This document shows positions 37,238-49,111 of a stretch of DNA of 64,000 nt, one piece after another. Within the stretch, counting starts at the first letter, position 1. Each line of letters opens with the position of its first letter. Source of the DNA: Megachile rotundata (taxonomy: Eukaryota; Arthropoda; Insecta; Hymenoptera; Megachilidae); assembly GCF_050947335.1 (NCBI RefSeq), contig NW_027473318.1, positions 3,844,001 to 3,908,000 on the forward strand, written 5' to 3'. Under the pieces are notes generated by a model, which saw only the letters and a program-made list of their open reading frames with translations, ran no database searches and was not told where the DNA came from. The position numbers and the translations under genes are program-made.

Positions 37238-39734
37238 TTATGATTGTGATTGTATGATTGTGATTGTATGATTGTGATTGTATGATTGCGATTGTATGAA
37301 TGCGATTGTATGAATGTGATTGCATAATTGTGATTGTATGATTGCGATTGTATGATTGTGATTGTATGATTGCGATTGTATGATTGTGATTTTATGATTG
37401 TGATGTATGATTGTAATTGTATGATTATGATTGTATGATTGTGATTGTATGATTGTCATGGTATGATTGTGATGGTATGATTGTGATTGTATGATTGCGA
37501 TCGTATGATTGTGATTGTATGATTATGATTGTATGATTGTGATTGTATGATTGTGATTGTATGATTGTGATTGTATGATTGCGATTGTATGAATGCGATT
37601 GTATGATTGTGATTGCATAATTGTGATTGTATGATTGTGATTGTATGATTGTGATTTTATGATTGTGATTGTATGATTGTGATTGTATGATTGTGATTGT
37701 ATGAATGCGATTGTATGATTGTGATTGCATAATTGTGATTGAATGATTGTGATTGTATGATTGTGATTGTATGTTTGCGATTGTATGATTGTGATGTTAC
37801 GATTGTGATTGTATGATTGTGATTGTATGAGTGTGATTGTCTGATTGTGGTTGTGCGTTTGTGATTGTACGATTGTGAATGTACGATTGTGATTGTATGA
37901 TTGTGGTTGTATGAATATGATTGTATGATTGTGATTGCATGATTGTGATTGTATGATTGTGATTGTATGATTGTGATTGTATGATTGTGATTGTATGATT
38001 GTGATTGTCTGATTGTGGTTGTGCGATTGTGATTGTATGATTGTGATTCTGTGATTGTGATTGTATGATTGTGATTGTATGATTGTGATTGTTTGCTTGT
38101 GACTGTATGTCTGTGATTGTATGATTGTGATTGTACGATTGTGATTGTATGATTGTGATTGTATGATTGTGAAAGTATGATTGTGATTCTATGATTGTGA
38201 TTGTATGATTGTGATTGTATGATTGTGATTGTCTGATTGTGGTTGTGCGATTGTGATTGTACGATTGTGATTGTACGATTGTGATTGTATGATTGTGATT
38301 GTATGATTGTGATAGTATGATTGTGATTGTATGACTGTGATTGTATGACTGTGATTGTATGATTGTGATTGTATGATTGTGATTGTATGATTGTGAAAGT
38401 ATGATTGTGATTCTATGATTGTGATTGTATGATTGTGATTGTATGATTGTGATTGTCTGATTGTGTTTGTGCGATTGTGATTGTACGATTGTGATTTTAT
38501 GATTGTGATTGTATGATTGTGATTGTATGATTGTGATTGTATGATTGCGATTGTATGAATGCGATTGTATGAATGTGATTGCATAATTGTGATTGTATGA
38601 TTGCGATTGTATGATTGTGATTGTATGATTGCGATTGTATGATTGTGATTTTATGATTGTGATGTATGATTGTAATTGTATGATTATGATTGTATGATTG
38701 TGATTGTATGATTGTCATGGTATGATTGTGATGGTATGATTGTGATTGTATGATTGCGATCGTATGATTGTGATTGTATGATTATGATTGTATGATTGTG
38801 ATTGTATGATTGTGATTGTACGATTGTGATTGAATGTTTATGATTGTATTTTTGTGATTTTATGATTGTGATTGTATGATTGTGATTGTATGATTGTGAT
38901 TGTATGATTGCGATTGTATGAATGCGACTGTATGATTGTGATTGCATAATTGTGATTGTATGATTGTGATTGTATGATTGTGATTGTATGATTGTGATTG
39001 TATGATTGTGATTGTATGAATGCGATTGTATGATTGTGATTGCATAATTGTGATTGTATGATTGTGATTGTATGATTGCGATTGTATGATTGTGATTGTA
39101 TGATTGTGATGTATGATTGTAATTGTATGATTATGATTGTATGATTGTGATTGTATGATTGTCATGGTATGATTGTGATGGTATGATTGTGATTGTATGA
39201 TTGCGATCGTATGATTCTGATTGTATGATTATGGTTGTATGATTGTGATTGTATGATTGCGATTGTATGATTGTGATTGTATGTTTATGATTGTATTTTT
39301 GTGATTTTATGATTGTGATTGTATGATTGTGATTGTATGATTGTGATTGTATGATTGCGATTGTATGAATGCGATTGTATGATTGTGATTGCATAATTGT
39401 GATTGTATGATTGTGATTGTATGATTGTGATTGTATGATTGTGATTGTATGATTGTGATTGTATGATTGTGATTGTATGAATGCGATTGTATGATTGTGA
39501 TTGCATAATTGTGATTGTATGATTGTGATTGTATGATTGTGATTGTATGTTTGCGATTGTATGATTGTGATGTTACGATTGTGATTGTATGATTGTGATT
39601 GTATGAGTGTGATTGTCTGATTGTGGTTGTGCGTTTGTGATTGTACGATTGTGAATGTACGATTGTGATTGTATGATTGTGGTTGTATGAATATGATTGT
39701 ATGATTGTGATTGCATGATTGTGATTGTATGATT
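37238..39734 (+). repeat. Group of three P modules
   Basis: P-type composites with GTCATGG start at about 37,425, 38,684 and 39,131 (spacing 1,259 = 90 x 14 minus 1, and 447 = 32 x 14 minus 1). Between them lie GTTTGCG/GATGTTACG, GTGCGTTTG, GATTCTGTG and CTTGTGACTGTATGTCTG sections like those of the first 1.4 kb. The same group with the same spacings is at 43,910-46,400. Confidence 0.82.
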
Positions 39735-40875
39735 GTGATTGTATGATTGTGATTGTATGATTGTATTTGGGAGATTGTATTTGGGATATTGTAATTGTGT
39801 GATTGCGATTGTATGATTGTGATTGTATGATTGTGATGTATGATTGTAATTGTATGATTATGATTGTATGATTGTGATTGTATGATTGAGATTGTATGAT
39901 TGTGATTGTATGCTTGCGATTGTATGAATGTGATTGCATGATTGTGATTGTATGATTGTGATTGTATGATTGTGATTGTATGATTGTGAAAGTATGATTG
40001 TGATTGTATGATTATGATTGTATGATTGTGATTGTATGATTGTGATTGTATGATTGAGATTGTATGATTGTGATTGTATGATTGTGATTGTATGATTGTG
40101 AAAGTATGATTGTGATTGTATGATTATGATTTTATGACTGTGATTGTATGATTGTGATTGTATGATTGCGATTGTATGATTGTGATTGTATGATTGCGAT
40201 TGTATGATTGTGATTGTATGATTGTGATGTATGATTGTAATTGTATGATTATGATTGTATGATTGTGATTGTATGATTGAGATTGTATGATTGTGATTGT
40301 ATGATTGCGATTGTATGTTTGCGATTGTATGATTGTGATGTTATGATTGTGACTGTATGATTGTGATTGCATGATTGTGATTGTATGATTGTGATTGCAT
40401 GAATTTGAATGTATGATTGTGATTGTATGATTGTGATTGTATGATTGTGATTGTATGATTGTGATTGTATGATTGTGATTGTATGATTGTGATTGTATGA
40501 TTGTGATTGTATGATTGTGATTGTATGATTGTGATTGTATGATTGTGATAGTATGATTGTGATTGTATGATTGTGATTGTATGATTGTGATTGTATGATT
40601 ATGATTGTATGATTGTGATTGTATGATTGTATTTGGGTGATTGTATTTGGGAGATTGTATTTGGGAGATTGTAATTGCATGATTGCGATTGTATGATTGT
40701 GATTGTATGATTGCGATTGTATGATTGGGATTTTATGATTGTGATTGTATGATTGTGATTGTATGATTGTGATTGTATGATTGTGATTGTATGATTGTGA
40801 TTGTATGATTGTGATTGTATGATTGTGATTGTATGATTGTATTTGGGAGATTGTATTTGGGATATTGTAATTGTA
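39735..40875 (+). repeat. Transplanted piece of the short HOR array
   Basis: It matches 31.82-32.94 kb at an offset of 7,914 (segments starting 32210 and 32335 recur at 40124 and 40249; GGGTG 32,721 and 40,635). Both edges sit in ordinary repeat units: the left near 39,719-39,760 and the right near 40,862-40,885, where GGGATATTGTAATTG is followed directly by ATTTTTGTGATTTTATG. It separates the two copies of the large duplication. Confidence 0.85.
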
Positions 40876-42554
40876 TGATTGTGATTGTATTTTTGTGATT
40901 TTATGATTGTGATTGTATGATTGTGATTGTATGATTGTGATTGTATGATTGCGATTGTATGAATGCGATTGTATGAATTTGATTGCATAATTGTGATTGT
41001 ATGATTGTGATTGTATGATTGTGATTGTATGATTGTGATTGTATGATTGTAATTGTATGATTAGGATTGTATGATTGTGATTGTATGATTGAGATTCTAT
41101 GATTGTGATTGTATGATTGCGATTGTATGATTGTGATTGTATGATTGTGATTGTATGATTGTGATTGTATGATTGTGATTGTATGATTGTGATTGTATGA
41201 TTGTGATTGTATGATTGTGATTGTATGATTGTGAAAGTATGATTGTGATTGTATGATTGCGATTGTATGATTGTGATTGTATGATTGTGATTGTATGAGT
41301 GTGATTGACTGATTGTGGCTGTGCGATTGTGATTGTACGATTGTGATTGTACGATTGCGATTGTATGATTATGATTGTATGATTGTGATTGTATGATTGT
41401 GATGGTATGATTGTGATTGTATGATTGCGATCTGTATGATTGTGATTGTATGATTATGATTGTATGATTGTGATTGTACGATTGCGATTTTATGATTGTG
41501 ATTGTATGATTATGATTGTATTTTTGTGATTGTATGATTGTGATTGTATGTTTGTGATTGTATTATTGTGATTGTCTGATTGTGGTTGTGCGATTGTGAT
41601 TGTACGATTGTGATTGTACGATTGTGATTGTATGATTGTGATTGTATGATTATGATTGTATGATTGTGATTGCATGATTGTGATTGTATGATTGTGATTG
41701 CATGATTTTGAATGTATGATTGTGATTGTATGATTGTGATTGTATGATTGTGATTGTATGATTGTAATTGTATGATTGTGATTGTATGATTGTGATTGTA
41801 TGATTGTGATTGTATGATTGTGATTGTATGATTGTATTTGGGAGATTGTAATTGTATGATTGCGATTGTATGATTGTGATGGTATGATTGCGATTGTATG
41901 ATTGCGATTGTATGATTGTGATGTATGATTGTAATTGTATGATTATGATTGTATGATTGTGATTGTATGATTGTGATTGTATGATTGTATTTGGGAGATT
42001 GTATTTGGGAGATTGCATTTGGGAGATTGTAATTGTATGATTGCGGTTGTATGATTGTGATTGTATGATTGCGATTGTATGATTGTGATTGTATAATTGT
42101 GATGGTATGATTGTGATGGTATGGTTGTGATTGTATGATTGCGATCGTCTGATTGTGATTGTATGATTATGATTGTATGATTGTGATTGTATGATTGCGA
42201 TTGTATGATTGTGATTGTATGATTATGATTGTATTTTTGTGATTTCATGATTGTGATTGTATGATTGTGATTGTGTGATTGTGATTGTATGATTGTGATT
42301 GTATGATTGCGATTGTATGAATGCGATTGTATGATTGTGATTGCATAATTGTGATTGTATGATTGTGATTGTATGATTGTTATTGTATGACTGTGATTGT
42401 ATGATTGTGATTGTATGATTGTGATAGTATGATTGTGAAAGTATGATTGTGATTGTATGATTGTGATTGTATGATTGTGATTGTATGATTGTGATTGTCT
42501 GATTGTGGTTGTGCGATTGTGATTGTACGATTGTGATTGTACGATTGTGATTGT

Positions 42555-43142
42555 ACGATTGTGATAGTATGATTGTGATTGAATGATTGTGATTGTATGA
42601 TTGTGATTGTATGATTGTGATTGTGTGATTGTATTTGGGAGATTGTATTTGGGAGATTGTATTTGGGAGATTGTATTTGGGAGATTGTAATTGCATGATT
42701 GCGATTGTATGATTGTGATTGTATGATTGAGATTGTATGATTGTGATTGTACGATTGTGATAGTATGATTGTGATTGAATGATTGTGATTGTATGATTGT
42801 GATTGTATGATTGTGATTGTGTGATTGTATTTGGGAGATTGTATTTGGGAGATTGTATTTGGGAGATTGTATTTGGGAGATTGTAATTGCATGATTGCGA
42901 TTGTATGATTGTGATTGTATGATTGAGATTGTATGATTGTGATTGTACGATTGTGATAGTATGATTGTGATTGAATGATTGTGATTGTATGATTGTGATT
43001 GTATGATTGTGATTGTGTGATTGTATTTGGGAGATTGTATTTGGGAGATTGTATTTGGGAGATTGTATTTGGGAGATTGTAATTGCATGATTGCGATTGT
43101 ATGATTGTGATTGTATGATTGAGATTGTATGATTGTGATTGT
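42555..43142 (+). repeat. Tandem 196-bp unit, three copies
   Basis: Starts of TACGATTGTGATAG are at 42,555, 42,751 and 42,947, exactly 196 bp apart. Each unit contains four GGGAG units. The homologous place in copy 1 (36,079) has two. The difference of one unit accounts completely for the change in offset between the two large copies from 6,476 to 6,672. Confidence 0.9.
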
Positions 43143-43342
43143 ATGATTGCGATTGTATGATTGTGATTGTATGATTGCGATGTATGACTGTAATTGTATG
43201 ATTATGATTGTATGATTGTGATTGTATGATTGAGATTGTATGATTGTGATTGTATGCTTGCGATTGTATGATTGTGATTGTATGATTGTGATTGTATGAT
43301 TGTGATTGTATGATTGTGATTGTATGATTGTGATTGTATGAT

Positions 43343-43510
43343 AGTGATTGTATGATTGTGATAGTATGATTGTGATTGAGTGATTGTGATTGTATGATTG
43401 TGATTGTATGATTGTGATTGTATGATAGTGATTGTATGATTGTGATAGTATGATAGTGATTGAGTGATTGTGATTGTATGATTGTGATTGTATGATTGTG
43501 AAAGTATGAT
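43343..43510 (+). repeat. 84-bp local duplication, copy 2 lineage
   Basis: AGTGATTG occurs at 43,343 and 43,427, 84 bp apart, as at 36,671 and 36,755. Because both large copies share it, this doubling happened before the large duplication. Confidence 0.8.
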
Positions 43511-46470
43511 TGTGATTGTATGATTGTGATTGTATGATTGTGATTGTATGATTGTGATTGTCTGATTGTGGTTGTGCGATTGTGATTGTACGATTGTGAT
43601 TGTACGATTGTGATTGTACGATTGTGATAGTATGATTGTGATTGAATGATTGTGATTGTATGATTGTGATTGTATGATTGTGATTGTGTGATTGTATTTG
43701 GGAGATTGTATTTGGGAGATTGTATTTGGGAGATTGTAATTGCATGATTGCGATTGTATGATTGTGATTGTATGATTGAGATTGTATGATTGTGATTGTA
43801 TGATTGCGATCGTATGATTGTGATTGTAGGATTATGATTGTATGATTGTGATTGTATGATTGCGATTGTATGATTGTGATTGTATGATTATGATTGTATT
43901 TTTGTGATTTTATGATTGTGATTGTATGATTGTGATTGTATGATTGTGATTGTATGATTGCGATTGTATGAATGCGATTGTATGAATGTGATTGCATAAT
44001 TGTGATTGTATGATTGCGATTGTATGATTGTGATTGTATGATTGCGATTGTATGATTGTGATTTTATGATTGTGATGTATGATTGTAATTGTATGATTAT
44101 GATTGTATGATTGTGATTGTATGATTGTCATGGTATGATTGTGATGGTATGATTGTGATTGTATGATTGCGATCGTATGATTGTGATTGTATGATTATGA
44201 TTGTATGATTGTGATTGTATGATTGTGATTGTATGATTGTGATTGTATGATTGCGATTGTATGAATGCGATTGTATGATTGTGATTGCATAATTGTGATT
44301 GTATGATTGTGATTGTATGATTGTGATTTTATGATTGTGATTGTATGATTGTGATTGTATGATTGTGATTGTATGAATGCGATTGTATGATTGTGATTGC
44401 ATAATTGTGATTGAATGATTGTGATTGTATGATTGTGATTGTATGTTTGCGATTGTATGATTGTGATGTTACGATTGTGATTGTATGATTGTGATTGTAT
44501 GAGTGTGATTGTCTGATTGTGGTTGTGCGTTTGTGATTGTACGATTGTGAATGTACGATTGTGATTGTATGATTGTGGTTGTATGAATATGATTGTATGA
44601 TTGTGATTGCATGATTGTGATTGTATGATTGTGATTGTATGATTGTGATTGTATGATTGTGATTGTATGATTGTGATTGTCTGATTGTGGTTGTGCGATT
44701 GTGATTGTATGATTGTGATTCTGTGATTGTGATTGTATGATTGTGATTGTATGATTGTGATTGTTTGCTTGTGACTGTATGTCTGTGATTGTATGATTGT
44801 GATTGTACGATTGTGATTGTATGATTGTGATTGTATGATTGTGAAAGTATGATTGTGATTCTATGATTGTGATTGTATGATTGTGATTGTATGATTGTGA
44901 TTGTCTGATTGTGGTTGTGCGATTGTGATTGTACGATTGTGATTGTACGATTGTGATTGTATGATTGTGATTGTATGATTGTGATAGTATGATTGTGATT
45001 GTATGACTGTGATTGTATGACTGTGATTGTATGATTGTGATTGTATGATTGTGATTGTATGATTGTGAAAGTATGATTGTGATTCTATGATTGTGATTGT
45101 ATGATTGTGATTGTATGATTGTGATTGTCTGATTGTGTTTGTGCGATTGTGATTGTACGATTGTGATTTTATGATTGTGATTGTATGATTGTGATTGTAT
45201 GATTGTGATTGTATGATTGCGATTGTATGAATGCGATTGTATGAATGTGATTGCATAATTGTGATTGTATGATTGCGATTGTATGATTGTGATTGTATGA
45301 TTGCGATTGTATGATTGTGATTTTATGATTGTGATGTATGATTGTAATTGTATGATTATGATTGTATGATTGTGATTGTATGATTGTCATGGTATGATTG
45401 TGATGGTATGATTGTGATTGTATGATTGCGATCGTATGATTGTGATTGTATGATTATGATTGTATGATTGTGATTGTATGATTGTGATTGTACGATTGTG
45501 ATTGAATGTTTATGATTGTATTTTTGTGATTTTATGATTGTGATTGTATGATTGTGATTGTATGATTGTGATTGTATGATTGCGATTGTATGAATGCGAC
45601 TGTATGATTGTGATTGCATAATTGTGATTGTATGATTGTGATTGTATGATTGTGATTGTATGATTGTGATTGTATGATTGTGATTGTATGAATGCGATTG
45701 TATGATTGTGATTGCATAATTGTGATTGTATGATTGTGATTGTATGATTGCGATTGTATGATTGTGATTGTATGATTGTGATGTATGATTGTAATTGTAT
45801 GATTATGATTGTATGATTGTGATTGTATGATTGTCATGGTATGATTGTGATGGTATGATTGTGATTGTATGATTGCGATCGTATGATTCTGATTGTATGA
45901 TTATGGTTGTATGATTGTGATTGTATGATTGCGATTGTATGATTGTGATTGTATGTTTATGATTGTATTTTTGTGATTTTATGATTGTGATTGTATGATT
46001 GTGATTGTATGATTGTGATTGTATGATTGCGATTGTATGAATGCGATTGTATGATTGTGATTGCATAATTGTGATTGTATGATTGTGATTGTATGATTGT
46101 GATTGTATGATTGTGATTGTATGATTGTGATTGTATGATTGTGATTGTATGATTGTGATTGTATGAATGCGATTGTATGATTGTGATTGCATAATTGTGA
46201 TTGTATGATTGTGATTGTATGATTGTGATTGTATGTTTGCGATTGTATGATTGTGATGTTACGATTGTGATTGTATGATTGTGATTGTATGAGTGTGATT
46301 GTCTGATTGTGGTTGTGCGTTTGTGATTGTACGATTGTGAATGTACGATTGTGATTGTATGATTGTGGTTGTATGAATATGATTGTATGATTGTGATTGC
46401 ATGATTGTGATTGTATGATTGTGATTGTATGATTGTGATTGTATGATTGTGATTGTATGATTGTGATTGT

Positions 46471-47335
46471 CTGATTGCGGTTGTGCGATTGTGATTGTAT
46501 GATTGTGATTCTGTGATTGTGATTGTATGATTGTGATTGTATGATTGTGATTGTATGCTTGTGACTGTATGTCTGTGATTGTATGATTGTGATTGTACGA
46601 TTGTGATTGTATGATTGTGATTGTATGATTGTGATTGTATGATTGTGAAATTATGATTGTGATTCTATGATTGTGATTGTATGATTGTGATTGTATGATT
46701 GTGATTGTATGATTGTGATTGTCTGATTGTGGTTGTGCGATTGTGATTGTACGATTGTGATTGTACGATTGTGATTGTATGATTGTGATTGTATGATTGT
46801 GATAGTATGATTGTGATTGTATGACTGTGATTGTATGACTGTGATTGTATGATTGTGATTGTATGATTGTGATTGTATGATTGTGAAAGTATGATTGTGA
46901 TTCTATGATTGTGATTTTATGATTGTGATTGTATGATTGTGATTGTCTGATTGTGTTTGTGCGATTGTGATTGTACGATTGTGATTGTACGATTGTGATT
47001 GTATGATTGTGATTGTATGATTATGATTGTATGATTGTGATTGCATGATTGTGACTGTATGATTGTATTTGGGAGATTGTATTTGGGAGATTGTATTTGG
47101 GAGATTGTAATTGTATGATTGCTATTGTATGATTGTGATTGTATGATTGCGATTGTATGATTGTGATTGTATGATTGTGATGTATGATTGTAATTGTATG
47201 ATTATGATTGTATGATTGTGATTGTATGATTGTGATGGTATGATTGTGATTGTATGATTGCGATCGTATGATTGCGATTGTATGATTATGATTGTATGAT
47301 TGTGATTGTATGATTGCGATTGTATGATTGTGATT
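46471..47335 (+). repeat. P block, right part
   Basis: It follows 0.88-1.74 kb at an offset of 45,588, including GATTCTGTG near 46,510, CTTGTGACTGTATGTCTG near 46,560, GTGTTTGTGCG near 46,950, three GGGAG units and TTGCTATTG (47,121 against 1,533). Near 47,335 it jumps to GCATAATTG: eight units (112 bp) containing the ATTTTTGTGATTTTATG marker of 1.74-1.86 kb are missing. Confidence 0.83.
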
Positions 47336-49111
47336 GCATAATTGTGATTGTATGATTGTTATTGCATGATTGTGATTGTCTGATTGTGGTTGTATGATTG
47401 TGATTGTATGATTGATATTGTATGATTGTGATTGTATGATTGCGATTGTATGATTGCGATTGTATGATTGCGATTGTATGATTGTGATTGTATGATTGTG
47501 ATTGTATGATTGTGATTGTATGATTGTGGTTGTATGATTGTGATTGTATGATTGTGATTGTATGATTGTGATTGTATGATTGTGATTGTATGATTGTGAA
47601 AGTATGATTGTGGTTGTATGATTATGATTGTATGATTGTGATTGTATGATTGTGATTGTGTGATTGTGATTGTAGGATTGTGATTGTATGATTGTGATTG
47701 TATGATTGTGAAAGTATGGTTGTGATTGTATGATTATGATTGTATGATTGTGATTGTATGATTGTGATTGTATGATTGTGATTGTATGATTGTGATTGTA
47801 TGATTGTATTTGGGGGATTGTATTTCGGAGATTGTAATTGTATGATTGCGATTGTATGATTGTGATTGTATGATTGCGATTGTATGATTGTGATTGTATG
47901 ATTGTGATGTATGATTGTAATTGTATGATTATGATTGTATGATTGTGATTGTATGATTGAGATTGTATGATTGTGATTGTATGATTGCGATTGTATGATT
48001 GTGATTGTATGATTGCGATTGTATGATTGTGATTGTATGATTGTGATGTATGATTGTAATTGTATGATTATGATTGTATGATTGTGATTGTATGATTGAA
48101 ATTGTATGATTGTGATTGTATGATTGCGATTGTATGTTTGCGATTGTATGATTGTGATGTTATGATTGTGCCTGTATGATTGTGATTGTATGATTGTGAT
48201 TGTATGATTGTGATTGTACGATTATGGTTGTATGATTGTGATTGTATGATTGTGATTGTATGATTGTGATTGTATGATTGTGATTGTCTGATTGTGGTTG
48301 TGCGATTGTGATTGTACGATTGTGATTGTACGATTGTGATTGTACGATTGTGATTGTATGATTATGGTTGTATGATTGAGATTGTATGATTGCGATTGTA
48401 TGATTGTGATTGTATGCTTATGATTGTATTTTTGTGATTTTATGATTGTGATTGTATGATTGTGATTGTATGATTGTGATTGTATGATTGCGATTGTATG
48501 AATGCGATTGTATGATTGTGATTGCATAATTGTGATTGTATGATTGTGATTGTATGATTGTGATTGTATGATTGTGATTGTATGATTGTGATTGTATGAT
48601 TGTGATTGTATGATTGTGATTGTATGAATGCGATTGTATGATTGTGATTGCATAATTGTGATTGTATGATTGTGATTGTATGATTGTGATTGTATGTTCG
48701 CGATTGTATGATTGTGATGTTACGATTGTGATTGTATGACTGTGATTGTATGACTGTGATTGTATGATTGTGATTGTATGATTGTGATTGTATGATTGTG
48801 AAAGTATGATTGTGATTCTATGATTGTGATTGTATGATTGTGATTGTATGATTGTGATTGTATGATTGTGATTGTCTGATTGTGTTTGTGCGATTGTGAT
48901 TGTACGATTGTGATTGTACGATTGTGATTGTATGATTGTGATTGTATGATTGTGATTGTATGATTGTGATTGTATGATTGTGATTGTATGATTGTGATTG
49001 TATGATTGTGATTGTATGATTGTGATAGTATGATTGTGATTGTATGATTGTGATTGTATGATTGTGATTGTATGATTATGATTGTATGATTGTGATTGTA
49101 TGATTGTATTT
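47336..49111 (+). repeat. Copy of the 14.05/27.6 kb type, then mixed satellite
   Basis: GATATTG at 47,414 and GGGGG at 47,812 match 27,682 and 28,038 (offsets 19,732 and 19,774, a difference of three units). After 47.9 kb come a 139-bp duplication, GATGTTATG with GTGCCTG near 48,170, a TACGATTATGG unit near 48,220, partial P-type sequence (ATTTTTG near 48,427), GTTCGCG near 48,695 and GTGTTTGTGCG near 48,885. No other content was seen. Confidence 0.75.
47880..48160 (+). repeat. 139-bp tandem duplication
   Basis: GATGTATG units (the 13-bp type) occur at 47,906 and 48,045, 139 bp apart (10 x 14 minus 1), with the same GTAATTG, GATTATG, GAGATTG and GCGATTG order after each. The second copy has GAAATTG in place of GAGATTG near 48,100. 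Confidence 0.75.

Larger units (their letters stand above)
34401..39734 (+). repeat. Large duplication, copy 1
   Basis: It contains a partial composite A, TTAGG (34,585), the 15-bp unit (GATCTG 34,953), the sister form of composite A, two tandem 196-bp units, an 84-bp duplication and a group of P modules (37.2-39.7 kb). It is repeated at 40.88-46.47 kb. The offset is 6,476 up to about 36.2 kb and 6,672 afterwards; the 196-bp step equals one extra tandem unit in copy 2. Near 39.5-39.7 kb the offset becomes 6,686 (one more 14-bp unit). Confidence 0.87.
40876..46470 (+). repeat. Large duplication, copy 2
   Basis: It has the same marker order as 34.4-39.73 kb: TTAGG 41,061, GATCTG 41,429, P modules at 44,097, 45,356 and 45,803. 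It holds three rather than two 196-bp units. A private GCGGTTG lies near 42,040-42,050. At its right end it continues into sequence matching the first 1.7 kb of the window, which copy 1 does not, because copy 1 was cut by the transplanted array piece or that piece was lost here. Confidence 0.87.
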
